Assembly (NCBI RefSeq): GCF_963675165.1
Contig: NC_087391.1
Location: 1,445,001-1,509,000 of the forward strand
From: Halichondria panicea
Lineage: Eukaryota > Porifera > Demospongiae > Suberitida > Halichondriidae
Reading direction: 5' to 3'
Length of the DNA: 64,000 nt
Shown here: positions 12,408-26,700 of the stretch, in pieces
How the letters are laid out: the number at the start of each line of letters is the position of its first letter
Numbering within the stretch: the stretch's first letter is position 1
The notes under the pieces: generated by a model
What the model was told of the DNA's origin: nothing
Database searches by the model: none
The model's input: the letters and a program-made list of their open reading frames with translations, nothing else
Made by a program: the position numbers and the translations under genes

Positions 12408-15400
12408 CTGGAAGGAACACACAATCATGACAACAACATAACACTATCATTATAATTATTCCTAAGCAATGCCTACTAACTAAAACACACATTACTGAAG
12501 GAAACTCTGTATTGTACTGATAAGATCAGCTACATCATTATTCACTGCTGTTAGTTAAATCAAGATTAACCCTTTCCCGGCTTTAATTAAAACAAAATAA
12601 TACAAAATAAATACATGTTTTTCTTTAAAAATCCATATCTGAACCATACATTGAAATCACTCGTAACTATTTCCTACAGGTAGCCCAGACCCCGGGGGTA
12701 CCATGACATAATCATCGTTACCTAGCAACTGACCACCCCCAACTAATTAGCGATTGTTTACAAACATTCACAATTATGTACACAAACAATATTATACGAA
12801 GGCACAAAGTGATTATAGACACTAAGTAAGTGTTCTCAATGTTCTCACGGTGACATAGTTCGATCAGGATCTGCCGAAACTTCTCTGCGAGGTCGTATCA
12901 GCAGACGCCCTTTTCCCGGGAAACGTTCTTCACCTACACACGTACACACGTTTACAAGTTCAATGGTGGCTCATGATATCCACTGCTGTACTAACTAGCC
13001 TAAGCAAACCTATACTAAAGCTATCCTGAAGCTATCAGAATACAGTATGTTGTACAAATGCTACTCTAGACTTACCAGATCCAGAAACTTGGTCCAGCTC
13101 CTTCAGGCTCCTCAGGCTCTTTATTTTTTAGCTTGAGGTAGCTTCCTACCTAGCTACGATCCCAATCACTGTCCTCTCACTCTACAAGGCCATAAGCATC
13201 GATATTCTCACTGTCTAGCAGCTCTAGAACCCCACTGAGGTTGTACTACGAAGATCTTGAAGTCATCATCAAACGGTCACTTTTCTTTCGACGGTACTGC
13301 ACGAAGCGTACCTCGAAGCAGGATGTTGAAAATACCACGTGAAAGAGCAGCTCAATGCGCATGTGCTGGTACCTACCGCGCGCATAGCTCCAACACAGTG
13401 TGCACAGCAAATTTTTGAAAAATCTCGGTCCGCTGGACGACATATGTCGTCCAAAGCCGGGAAAGGGTTAATGTGCTTACCATCGTGAGTGAGAGGACAA
13501 ATATCAGGAGAGATGTCGCTGGTAGCTTTTGTCTGTAAAGAGAAATCAAATATTAGTTACTTGTGTTTATATAACGTATAATTATAGAACATGTTCTGTA
13601 AAGACTTGTAATATAGTTGCCAACCTTTATGGTTGTTGCAATGTCCCCACGAGCAATGGCGGGAGACTCGAGTGCTCTAACAAGGGCAGACCAGGAGGGG
13701 GGAGGAGAGGAGCGCTTCACCCAGTGTGTCAGCATGGCCTCAAAGCACGGCTCAACCCAGCGATAGTCCTTCTCAAGACTCTGTATCAGTACACACAGTG
13801 AAACACAGTATTAAATACTTAGTAAGAGCTCAGCATTACGTTGCTATAGTAATCTGTTAAAAAGGTTGTTACTTTATACAAGATTACACCAAATATGCAG
13901 AGTCAGCATTGCTAGAGATACCTCATTCTAAGAATGCTTACAATTGAAACGCTCACTATTCAACCATTAAATAACAGTAGCAGTCAATTAAATAGTGCAC
14001 ACACATAATTAGAATGAAGGGACTACACTGGGAGAATATACTCAAGGTGGTGGAGGTAGTCATTGTTAAGGTCTCACCTTCCTAGTTGCATAGTCAATGT
14101 CCAGTTCTATAGCCAGGCTGTACCAGTCAGAGCGTACCTCTTTGATCACTTCCTTCATATCTGCAAACAGCTGGTCAGTTTCAGAGCTGGAGGTGTCCTC
14201 TGTAACAATTCAAATATAATCATACATTGTACAGTACACACGTAACAATGTACACACAATCTGCACACATGCTCTGACATTATTCTCACCAACACTCTCT
14301 TTGAGGCAGTGGTACACGGTGAAGAAAGGCTTCTGGTTCTTGGAGATCTCACAACTGATAAAACCCTTGAAGTGACTATTTGACAAAGCCTTAACTTCCA
14401 ATTCATTTTCCCTACCGCTAAGTCTCGGACTTCTCTTCTTCCACTTGAAGGAGAGGCTTGGCTCTAGGTCCTCTAGATCAGCAAATGGCAGAGCAAGGAG
14501 AGTAACATCATCTCCCAGGCTGACTTCCTGCACACACACACAGAAACAATAAGTCAATGCACGGAGAAAAATATAAATGCCAGTATACACAAAATACAAC
14601 TAGTTCACTTACTTCTGCAAACCAGCATTCTTGGTGAGGGCTCAGTGAGACTTTGCTAGTGCATTTAAAGCAGGGATCAGCTCCAGGTGTGAGGAAGCAA
14701 AGCTTGGAACCATCTTCATGCTTGCCACAGTAGCAGTCGAAGGCAATAATCGGAGTGAGTAGTGGACTAATATCCTTCATCACCAACAGGAGGGTTGAGA
14801 GGACGTAGGAACAAAGCTCGTGCATCGTATGGTCCCTGTCCTGTCGAATAATCCGTATCTCATAGCAATCGACGTGAGCAATCAGGGTAACAAAATGCTT
14901 GGCAGATTCGTCAATGTGAAAGGAGACGAGGTTTCTCTTTACTGAGGTATCAGTGGCAAGTTTCCAAGTCATGCCCAGAATGCCTCTGTCTTTACTCCCC
15001 CTTGAGACCAATTCACTGATCATGGCACAGAATACTCCAATGGGAACGTATTGGGGTTTGAATGTGATTTTGATTGGAGAGGGTGTATCAATGTCAGTGG
15101 GGGGTGGTTTCGTTAGTTCCTCGCGAGATGCACACTTGAGAATAGCGGGGATGAAATACGTCGTTTCGTCCTCTTTTGTGGTATGGTCTTCCTCCACTGT
15201 TGTGATCTTGGCCAAGAGGTGGGAATGCTCGAGTAGTATGAGCAGCTTCTCAACAGGAATCAACTGGTCTTTCTTCACACCCTGGTTTACATCGGAATGG
15301 CATCGAGTGATTGTTTTCAGTGAGAATTGTCCCTTGAGTATCCAATTCCTTCTCTCATCATCATTAAACTGAATACGGCTGTCTTCAGAATGGAGCTCCA

Positions 15401-18400
15401 GCAGCGGATTGACAACGAGGACACTGAGGCTGTTGAATACCACTTGGGGGTTGCAAATGACAAAGTTCCCAAACCAACCATCTTTGTCCTTGATCTCTGG
15501 ATGATAGATCAAAGCTCCAACGTACCGATCCAGATACCAAACGGTGAATCGAACCTCCTCCTCTCTCATCTTCAACCCCTCGGTACCGATACGAATGCAT
15601 TCTTCCATAGACACAATGTCAAACTCTTTTCTCAGTACAACTCCAAACAAAAGCTGTTGTGGGCGAATTCGAAGCTTGGCATCTTTGAAATAGCTATTGA
15701 ATAAGCCATGAAGATGTTCACGAAGAGGTTCCATATCAGAATCAGTGCCTTCGTAGTTGTCCATTGCTATGAACTTCTTGTCTTTTGGGTTAGAAAGTAA
15801 TTTCTCAAACTTGCTGGTAATCTTGCTCACGGCTTCGTTTTTCTGTGTCAACTGTTGCTCTAAACGGTCTTGGAAATCTTTCTTGAAAGTGTCTGAGTTG
15901 AGGTGTTGGCTGACTGTTTGCTCAATGGCAGCCATGTCTTCTGCACTGACGTTAGCATGCTCATCACTCTTCTGTTGAGTCAAAATGTTCCGAAGTGTTT
16001 TCTTTTGTTCGTGTTCTTTTTGGCTCTCGCTGGCAGTGGTACTATCGCTCTTGCTGGCAGTGGTGCTATCGCTCTTGCTGGCAGTGGTGCTATCGCTCTT
16101 GCTGGCAGTGGTGCTATCGCTCTTGCTGGCAGTGGTGCTATCGCTCTTGCTGGCAGTGGTACTATCCCTCTTGCTGGCAGTGGTGCTATCGCTCTTGTTG
16201 GCAGTGGTGCTATCGCTCTTGCTGGCAGTGGTGCCATCGCTTTTGCAGACAGCTGTTGTGGAGGCACAACATTTCTCGTACAGAAGATCAACTTTGATTT
16301 GCATTGCCAGTTCATCCTTGAAAGTACCTATGAGGGTAGCAACAGGCTTAGCAGAGCCTAGATTGCCCAGTTTACTACACTGCTCTCTGTCAATATCCGA
16401 GTCAATCTTGGTATGGTGGCTGATAGCTGAGAGGATTTGAGAGAGTGTTTCTCTGCTTGTGTACGTTGAATCGTACGGTGTGATCTTGTCCTCTCCTCGT
16501 TCGTAGGAGACTTGACACATGTCATCGAGGTCTTTGTCCAGTCGAAAGAATACCAGGAAAATCCCTGCGCCTTTGCTTAAAAATGGAATCATCTCCACGA
16601 ATCCAGGCTGCCCACCTATATCGACCAGATTGAGTAGGATTTTGTTCAGCAGCTCTTTAGTGTACTCTCCTGAACCCACAATACTCCGGAGTCTCGAGAC
16701 AACCTTTCCAACATCTACAGTGGTCACTTTCACGACCTTTTCCGGTGGTTTTGGTGTTGGCTGATCAGTTGGTGATACTGTTTCTGGTGTTGGCCCAGGT
16801 GTTGGTGATAACGTTTCTTTGGGTGCAGTAGCAGCTTCATCGATCTTTTCCGGTGGTTCTGGTGTTGGCTGATCAGTTGGTGAAACCGGTGCTTCATCGA
16901 TTTTGAGTTGAGTTTGCTTCTTGGGGTCAGTGGTTTCTTGTGTGGGCTGTTCCTTAGGTGGACTGACAGTGCTGTCTTCAATAGGTTCACAGGACATAAG
17001 GTAAGAGAAGATAAACTGTGTTTCTTCCTCTAGACTTGAAGATGCTTTGAATTCAAGCTTTGTTCCAGATTTGTCCACAAAGGCCAATACTTGTTCACAC
17101 TCGGCTAGTAATGTACTGCAACGTTTCCTTTGATCTTTGGGCAGCAAAGACAGGTTAGTAATGGATCCAACAAGCCGCTGTCGAGTGGTCGTTTTGCCAA
17201 TACCCGAAGGACCAATGAAGTATGTCTTGAGATAGTGTAGCTTAATGGTGTTGTTTTTGTCGGTCATCAGCTCGTCCAGTTTCTTCAAGTAGGTTTGGTT
17301 TTGAATATCGACTGTAAAGGATTAAACAATCGGTCATAACATAATTATTGAAATTGTTGCACATTTTGTATCATTTGCAATTGTGTAAATCAGAGGTCCA
17401 GTTGATATAATAAACTACAATTCAATGCTTCCAGAGGTGATTTCAGTGGTTCCAATTTCATGAAACCATAAAACAAGACCTCTCAAAAGTGTTTGGCGAT
17501 ACGTATCATTGTAGTACATGTAGCCGTCAGATAAGTTCCCGTTGCGTTTTTTTTTAACGGCAAGCTGGCGTAACAACGGAACAGCAACGCAAGGCAGCTC
17601 ATTACATATTTATACCAATACAATAACTTAAGTTACTTTAGCGAAATATCAAGATATTACAATGCGCAGGGTCTACTAAATATTGTCGATGAGCAGAGCC
17701 CTAGGTCCAGAGGAGAGCATGGCTGCAAGCAGGTACTATAGGTGAGGGATGGAGGAGATGCTCAAGTGATACTGGGAGACCCAGAGGAGAGCATGACTGC
17801 AAGCAGGTACTAGGTGAGGGATGGAGGAGATGCTCAGGTGATACTGGGAGACCCAGAGGAGAGCATGACTGCAAGCAGGTACTAGGTGAGGGATGGAGGA
17901 GATGCTCAAGTGATACTGGGATACCCAGAGGAGAGCATGACTGCAAGCAGGTATACTAGGTGAGGGGTGGAGGAGATGCTCCAGTGATACTGGGAGACTG
18001 CCACCATCACAATAGGAGAAAGGAAGAGATCTATACACATGAACTGCATACTTTTTTTTTGTCACTTGTTAGTATTATTATAATATGATGATATCAAGTG
18101 ATGAATGAAATGGTTCACAGTCAATATAAAGTGATCATGTGCTGTATATACTCATGATAATTATAAACAAAGTATACACATGAAGTCATACAGCAATGTA
18201 ACAATCAACATACGATTATACAATGTACACTTGCTTTACAATGAATGGCTATAACCATATAGGCTAGCTGAGAAGTTGCTTTGTTCTCAGATTCTTTGTG
18301 TCCTGATATTGCTGATTCAGTCACAGTTTCACCCGTTTTTATGATCGTACAACAAATTTTATATAAAACAAAATTAGAGTTTTTCTGTAAACAGTACGGG

Positions 18401-21400
18401 GAACTTTATTCTGACAGCTACTGTATGTATGTATGTTACTACTCATGCAAGAGGCTAACACAACTAGAGCTAGAGGCATGCTGACACTTTTGAGAATGGA
18501 ATTTAGTAGTGTATGAGAACATGCATTATGGACTAAGTCAGCAAAGAAGACTGGAGTCTTAGATATAATTATGGCTCTTCTGGGGCTATAGGATCAGGAT
18601 AAGCAAAGAAGCAACAATCACAATTATAATTACAATTTTAGCTTTCTACTTTAGTAACCCTTTTTTCCATCTGGTACGGGATCATGTAAACTCATACCTC
18701 GAATAAAGGACGCGTGTAGCTAGCTTGCCATGCAGCCAACGATGGAAGTTCCGTTTTTGCTTGCTTATATTCAACAACGAAGCTTTAATGCCTTAACGCA
18801 ACTTGTTGTGTGAAGACTATCCATGCTGTTGACGCAGTGCCATGAAGCCTACTATATACATGACTATATACATCTCTTTAATTTATTATGATTGATCATA
18901 AATATAATAATTATGCAATATTCAACACAGACGACATAACTTCAATACAGCAACCCTAACCCTATTATTATAACAAGGTGAATGACATCAGTAATCCAAT
19001 ATATCAGGAGAATATTGACTTGGACACTATACAAATGATACAGAAAACCACTCATAGTACAGTGTGTGTGCGTGTGTGTGCGATGTCAAGTTCTGACCTG
19101 GTTCTGGTGGAGGCTCGGCTGGTACCGGGGTGGATTCTATAAAGATACTTGGGAAGACCCCCTCCTTATTGTTGAGCCTCCCTCTACACCATCCCTCCTC
19201 CTCTTCTGCTATCACCTCCACAATCTACACAACAAAGCAGAATACTCATTTATCATCAAATGTACAATTCATTTTATAACTAATGTTCAAGCTGGCGCTG
19301 TGCTAATGCCTCTCGCCATATTTTTGCTTTCGCTCAAAAGTATTAGAGTGTTGTATTAGTTTTTATAATGAATTTTATATTAAAGTTAGCTTATCTTAGA
19401 AAATACTTATTTATTGTTGTTATTTATTGTATTATGTGGCTTACCAGGACCTCAAGAAAGAAGAAAATTGATTCTTCCAGGATCTGTAGTTCAGTGTATA
19501 TAATATCTAGACCTGTGTACATGCATATTGTTATCTTTATTATATTGTTATTATGGTAGTGTTTTGTGGCTTACCAGGCCCTCAAGACAAAGATGATTCT
19601 GCCAGGAGGATCTGGATCTTGGATATTATTTTCTCACACGTGGGGAATTAGTGCGCATGCGCATTACATCCACAGGAATAATTAAAGGGTGTGTCCAAAG
19701 AGATCAATTTCTACTGCTAGCTAACAGATATTTTCTGAGTATTGTAGCTAACAAAAAGCTAGCGCTTTAGTGCAAGGCTAACTCATAATTTATGTTGAAT
19801 AGAAAGTTTGTGCGGACAGATGATGCTATGAAAGATTCTGAAGAGACTGTAACAGCCTTCAATGTGAGTCAAACTAGCCATAACTCGAGAAAGAAGCTTT
19901 AGTTTGCTAATCCACGAATCAAAATCCAAGAGAACGTGGCTAGAAGCCTATAGAAGCTGTTAGCTTTCGTCGCATTGCAACCGTTGAGCAGTTACAGCTG
20001 GAACAGACACACACACAGACAAACACACACACAGTCAGCTTTACCGTATCCCTCGTGCGGCTACGCCTCGAGGCATAATTATGTAAAACCTCGGACTTCC
20101 TAATAAGATGAGCAGTTACTCTGCCTAACGCTTTATGATGGTACAGTGCACATAACAAAGGAAAGCACATGACTCTAGTGTATAAGACAATACTCTGCAT
20201 GACAATAGACTGGTTTACACAGTTCATAAACATCAAAAGACCTGCACAGAACAGTCAGGTCTTAATTACCTGTCCAGCTTCAAGAGAAAGCTCGTCAGGA
20301 CTTTCTGCAACAAAGCTGTATGCCACCTTAGCACGTCGGCTCTTTATAGCTCCTCCACCATCTGAAATCACGCAGACACGCACATGTAACGTTAGCATAG
20401 TTTACATACACACATCAGGATATATTTTCCTTGTAGCTCTAACTAACTGTTAAGTACCTCGCACAACCGGTGGCTGTGATGGTGGTTCTGCTGGAGATGG
20501 GATCTCGGCTGGTCTCATTTTGACAAAATTGACAGGGAAGAGCCCTCTTTCTCCATTCAGAGTTCCTTTACACCAGCCTTCATCACCCTGTGTGTGTAAG
20601 TGGGTGGGCTTGTATTAATCCTGTAATGTTAATTTATGGGTGAAAACAGAAAAACGAAAGTCTAGGTGCACAGAGCTCCCTCTGAAACTAGAACCAACAC
20701 CCTTTCAGAGGGGTTATTGCTCCAAATACAGACTCCCCCACACAGGAAAACACTAGCCTGACCAGTACATACATATACACACCATTTACAAGACACACTA
20801 CATACAAAACTAAACACTGTCACAATAGAGAAGCCTGGATCCCTAAACAGTGAAGCAACACACACAACTCACTGTCACAACATCTTGAATGATATCCCCC
20901 ACCATCAAAGACAGCTCACCATCTTGAGTTTTCGGAAAAGCAAAAAGCACTTCTGCCGCTGCATGTTTGGAAAAACAACACTTAATCCTTTCCCCGTTGA
21001 AACCGTTATATGACGGCCACTCTATTGGTAATTTTCAAAAATTCGCTGTGCAAGCTGTGTTGGAGCTATAAGGACACTGTAGGTACCAGCACATGCGCAT
21101 TGCGCTGCTCTTTCACATGGTATCTTTAATATGCTTCCTTGAGGTATGCTTTGTACAGTAATGTCAAAGGAAAAGTGACCGTTTGATAATGTTTCAAGAT
21201 CTTCGTAGTACAACCTCAGTGAGGTTCTAGAGTAGCTAGGCAGTGAGAATATCGATGCTTATGACCTTGTTGAGTGAGATCATAGCTAGATAAGAAGCTA
21301 CCTCAAGCTAGAAAATATAGAGCCTGAAGGCCTGAGGAAGAAGCTCTTGCGATGGACTAAGTTCCTGGATCTGGTAAGTCTAGAGTAGCATCTGTAGTCT

Positions 21401-23672
21401 TGTATAACTGTATTTAGGCTAGTTACCACCATTGAACTTGTAAACCTGTGTGTAGGTGAAGAAAACATTTCCCGGGAAAAGGGCATCTGCTGAGACGACC
21501 TCGCAGAGAACTTTCTGTAGATCCTAATTGAACCATGTCACTGTGAGAACATTGAGAACACTTACTTAGTGTCTTTAGGCACTCTGTGCTCTCATACAAT
21601 AATTATTATTTGTGTACATAATTGTGAATGTTTGTAAACAATTGCTAATTAGGGGGGTAGTCAGTTGCTAGGTAACGATGATGGTGTCAAGATATCTCTG
21701 GGGTCTGCGCTACCTGTAGGAAATATTTACAAGTCATTTCAATGTATGGTTCATGATATAATTATGAGAAAATTGTTATTTATTAATTAAAACGGGGAAA
21801 GGGTTAATGAAAAACAACATAATTATACAACACAAACAAATTCAATGATTTTCTGATTTTTTGAAAGCTTAGAAGGAGCTCTTTCAGATCACTTGCTCAA
21901 ATCTCAAATTTAAAACAGGCCATAATTTCTCTTTCAGAAAAAGACCATGGGCTACCGTATAGCGGGTATATTTCGAGGGTATAAATGTTCGCGGTTTTCG
22001 CCTGTACCGCGAAAATTTATACCCACGAAAATTTATGAACAGTACTATTAGTAGGCGTGTTCAGTATTATTGACCACACCTATCGACAATAAGAGGAAAG
22101 AAAAAAGGAATCAAGAGACAAGGACGCCGGTATAGGCCAGATTGTTTTGTACTGGTGCATGCATGGTATCCCCTGACCATGGCCTGCATAGCAAACGTTC
22201 TGCTAGAGGTGGAATACATAGTGCCTTACCGATTCTATTATTTTATACAGGCATTCGAGGCTATTACCGCTAAAGGTGTGGAGGTACAGCTGCATGTTGA
22301 TGTGCGCATGCGCCAGAAGGCTGGAACTCAGACCACGAAAATAAAATCCGTGAAATCCTTCGTAGAGGTCCATCCGCGAAAATTTATACCCTCAAAATAA
22401 TACCCGCTCGGTACATAGCTTTGAAAAAAACCGTTTGCTACTGCCTAATGATAGCTGTTACCTAATGAAAGGCAGTATAGGGCTGCTGCCTAGCAACAAG
22501 TCAAAAACGTGGAAGGAAGGGGATAAGTATAATTGTACTAAGCAAAAAAGTTAGCCATATGAACTCGATGCATCAAAAAGTGGAGAAGAGCCTACAGAAG
22601 CTGTATCACTGGCAGCTTCAATGCAATGGTAGAGCAGTTACATCAGTAACACAGGCGGACAGCATGGACTTTGAACCCAACAATCATGATCGATTCATTT
22701 TTACACACTACCATATTCCTTCGCTGTGCATGCGCACCGAGGCATAATCATTAATAAGCACAAAACCAGTATCTATACTCCATATATGGGCGTACAGTAA
22801 ACCCTTTCAATCACAAGGTCAGGAAACATAAGTATTATTATAGTGTTAACGTGTTTTCAGCATTACACAAAGCGTGTGTGTATAAAGAGAAGAGGGCATG
22901 CAACTCACTATGTATACTAGGGAAAATATAAAAGTGTGAGGCTGTATCAATGGCATCCATTTACACATGAACGGCAGGTCTAAAAATAGCGACAGTATGA
23001 ATTCTTTTGGCTGAGTCTGAGCAGCATGCCCACTTCTCTTAATTTAAACGTACCACTGATTGGCACTTCATAATAATAATTATTACTCACTTGATGAGGT
23101 TAGGTTAGGATAATCCTCTGAAGAAGTGGAAGGAAGTTGTTTGGAACCATTTGGAGTATCTGAGGGTGTACAGTAATAATGAAAGCACCGCGGGTGCTGA
23201 TGCCTCAGTGGAGGTGTCAAACAACATAAACAAATAAAGCTATACTAGCAATAGCTTATACACACATTGTATCATTTTTTTGCAATTTTACTGCTGGCAG
23301 AATACAGGGAAACTCAAAGAGTGGGTAATGATCGACCATGATTGTTGTTAAAAACGATCGATGCCGAGTATAAAATTATAGTGGCTGCATCAGCAGAGCC
23401 TTGCAGCTCTCTTCTCACTCTTGCAGCCACCAATGGCTAGCGTTCTAGTGCAGAGCTAACTACTAAGTAGAGTAGCAACACTCCATGGACAAGATTTGCT
23501 ACGCACTCTTCTGAAAAGGCAGCAATGACATTCCAAGTAAGCAAAACTAGGCATTACTCGAGAACCAAGCTTAAAATCCACGAATTAAAATCCAAGTAAA
23601 CATGACTAGAAGCCTATAGAAACTCTTACTTGCACTTTATTGATCCTAGAAGCAGCTGTAGCAGTCTACACA

Positions 23673-23721
<49 letters not shown>

Positions 23722-26700
23722 ACACAAACACAGACACACACTACCGTATACCTCGCATGCGTACCGAGGCATAATTATTATGTCATGTAATACATAAAGT
23801 ACATTATAGTGTAATAGTGATTCAGAAAACTCTCCGATCTACGTAACAGTAGATGCACCCACACAAGTGCTAGTGATGTATTTATAGGCCAAAAAGTAGA
23901 ATGGAATGTGTGTGAGAGCTACTAACATTCCAGGTATTATTGGGGTCTACATATTGGGGTCTACAAACATGTATAATTGTACCACAACCAATTGTCCTAC
24001 AAAAACATTGAAGGTATCAATGGTATTGGTGTGCCAAGTTTGAACTTGCTATATCAATATTTGTGGAAATTAGGTATGGGATTTCTAGTGACACATACCT
24101 GGTTCAGGAGTGGACTTGAGATAGTCAGCAACTTCAGTCTTCCTCCTCCGTACTGCCAAGTCAAGAGGAGTGTTGCCACGATCATCAGTCACACCTGGAC
24201 AGGTGAGGGACAGAGATCTTGTAGTAGTACTGACAGCATTGACCATTACCATGCAGGATGACTACATTATTTTATTATCACGTACCAACAGTGTATTGTA
24301 TCACAGTTGCCATGACAATACAACTGCAGGTACACTGATTGTTTCATTAACATGCACATTGAACCACATTAATATATTCGCGGGTTGTCTATCAGAGGAT
24401 CTAATGAAATAGTATACCCATGCACTACAGAAATCACTCACCAACATCACACTTGCCCTCCTCAACTAGGTATTTCACTAGTTGTATATGTCCTCCCCAA
24501 CAAGCACTGTGCAGTGGTGTCCAGTTGCCCTTGTCCCTCACATCTGCATGTGTGTGTGTGGTGATATCTCAATAATTAAGTGAGATATGTTATTATAGAC
24601 TATAGACTCAAAAAATAAAACAAGCCTATATACAAATAGAAATAGTTGGTCTTATATTGGTATGCAAAGTTTGAACGTGATACACGACTGTGTGCGGAAG
24701 TTAGGTATGGGATTTCTAGTGACGATTTTAACTTTAGCCATGTATAAGTAAGGTCAAGATGGACTAAACATGTCATTGTACCACAACCACTTGTCGTACA
24801 GAAAAATTAAAGGTAGCATAGGAAAGGGCATGCCTTGTTCTATTGGTGTGCGCTTGATACACCACTGTTTGTGGAAATTAGGTATGGGATTTCTAAAGCG
24901 CATACAGAAATGCCTGGCTTAATTAAGTATCATACAATGTTAGTCATGCATGCTGGTCCATTATCCCTGGGAATGTTGTTATTAGTGTACACAGTTATAG
25001 ACATTGTCACTCACCAACATCAACCTGGCACACCTCCACTAAGTACTGCACGACTTGTATGCTTCCTCCCCCACAAGCAATGTGCAGTGGTGTTAGGTTG
25101 TACTTGTCCCTCGCATCTGTGTGTATACCTCAGTGAAGTGATGACATGAACACACAACACACACAATGACAACATATGTAGAGTGGTTTGCAGAATTCTA
25201 TATGAAGCCTACCATTCGACAATATAGAAACAAGCATCTTAAATGGTCAGTAATTACACCAGCTGGGTGAGATAATTATGTTAGTAGACTATTTGTAGGA
25301 TGGGAACGAAATACAGAGATATCCGAAGAGCACACTAAATCTCACCAACATCCATCTTCAGCTCCTCCACCAGATACTGTACCACGTCTTTACTTCCTCC
25401 CCCACAAGCAGTGTGAAGAGGAGTCTCGTCATCATTATCCCTCACATCTGTTGTGGAACAAGGTTCAACTATCACATAATATATTTTTAACAGATATTTC
25501 TATGGCAATCGTATAGCAAAATGTTTATGTATTTCAAACAAGTGTATATGTATATATCACTGTTAAAACTGGGGCGTAAAAAATGCAAGGAGGGGTGTAA
25601 ACAACAGCCCTTATAGGGTGTAAATCTGGTACTGGTGTAAAATGGTGAACCCTGGGGTGTAAAATAGTTAACATGGGTGTAAACAGGAGCCCATAAATAA
25701 GAGAAGGAGCGGCTAACTTCAACGTATACTCGGGGATTATGTCTCGTAATTGCCGGTGAAACCGCACTTCCTTGTTTGGAAGCGACTAAGTGCTTGCAAA
25801 CCGCAGCCCTGTATTGTGTATAACACGTGTAGGGATTCAACCACTTAAATGACTCTGCATATATGGAAATGCGGTCATAACCACTTACAAAACGTGATCC
25901 CCGTAGTCAGCCTCTCCTTCTCTTATTTATGGGCTCCTGGTGTAAATAATCCCACAAGAGTGTATACTGTAGCAATATTTCCTGACCAGTGCATTTTAGT
26001 TTCTGGTCGGTGTCTTTCATCACCTGGACATAATATTATGCTTTTTATACTTTATGCTGTTAGCAGACTCATCACATTGTGACAGTGTAGCTGTGCTTCA
26101 GCAAGTACCCCCCAAAAGTCTACAGTATATACATCTGGTGTACGAACGATCTACCTGGAGTATTTTTGTAAAGGAAAAATCTCAAGGCATTGTTACAAAG
26201 CCAGTTGAAAGATATGCACAAGTTTGCAGCTAGCTATTGAAGTGGTGGGTGCTCAGTAGATCTGTTAGCTGTGAAACCATGTGCTGCTCCAAAAGACAAA
26301 ACAAAGACAAGAGACAAGACAGGATTTGTTCACTGACTGCATTACAAGACAGAATAATTTGTTCACTGCATTACATGAAGTGGATGGTGTTACAGTGTAC
26401 TTCTATGACAGGTAAGGAACAGACAGATGACTAGTTATCTATAATTAGGTAAACACTGGTCACTGTCTATTTTTCTACTTTCTAAGCATACATAGTCCAC
26501 CTTTTTCCTACAGTAAATACTAACTGCATGGCAAGTATACATGTCAATGTGAGAAAGAATAAAGCAATCTGGCCGGAGCCAGGCGACCCTACAGAGTTAC
26601 AAGGTAAGTATGTTGTGAAAATAGTTTTCAATAACATGATATGAACTTTCCACATGCCTAGGTGAGTGCTTCATTGTCAAGAGTGATCGTCTTGCTATAC

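Noticed and set aside
13246-13454. Two overlapping minus-strand frames
   Set aside because: They lie inside the piggyBac-like element, which has no conserved coding frame in its second copy.
14508-14612. C-terminal 35 codons of the continuous Roc-COR frame
   Set aside because: They follow a strong gaa|gtaagt donor and read a CA/GT-rich intron; the next exon resumes in phase at 14527.
15903-16440. Plus-strand open frames of 100-152 codons with leucine-rich (SLLLAVVL) or CWQW repeats
   Set aside because: They are antisense shadows of the 24-bp minisatellite in the minus-strand Roc-COR exon.
17286-17288. Apparent start of the Roc-COR frame here
   Set aside because: The codon is TTG. The frame stays open upstream to a good acceptor at 17312, so this is an internal exon.
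17701-18065. Minus-strand frames with LEHLLHPSPS repeats
   Set aside because: Direct by-product of the 65-bp minisatellite.
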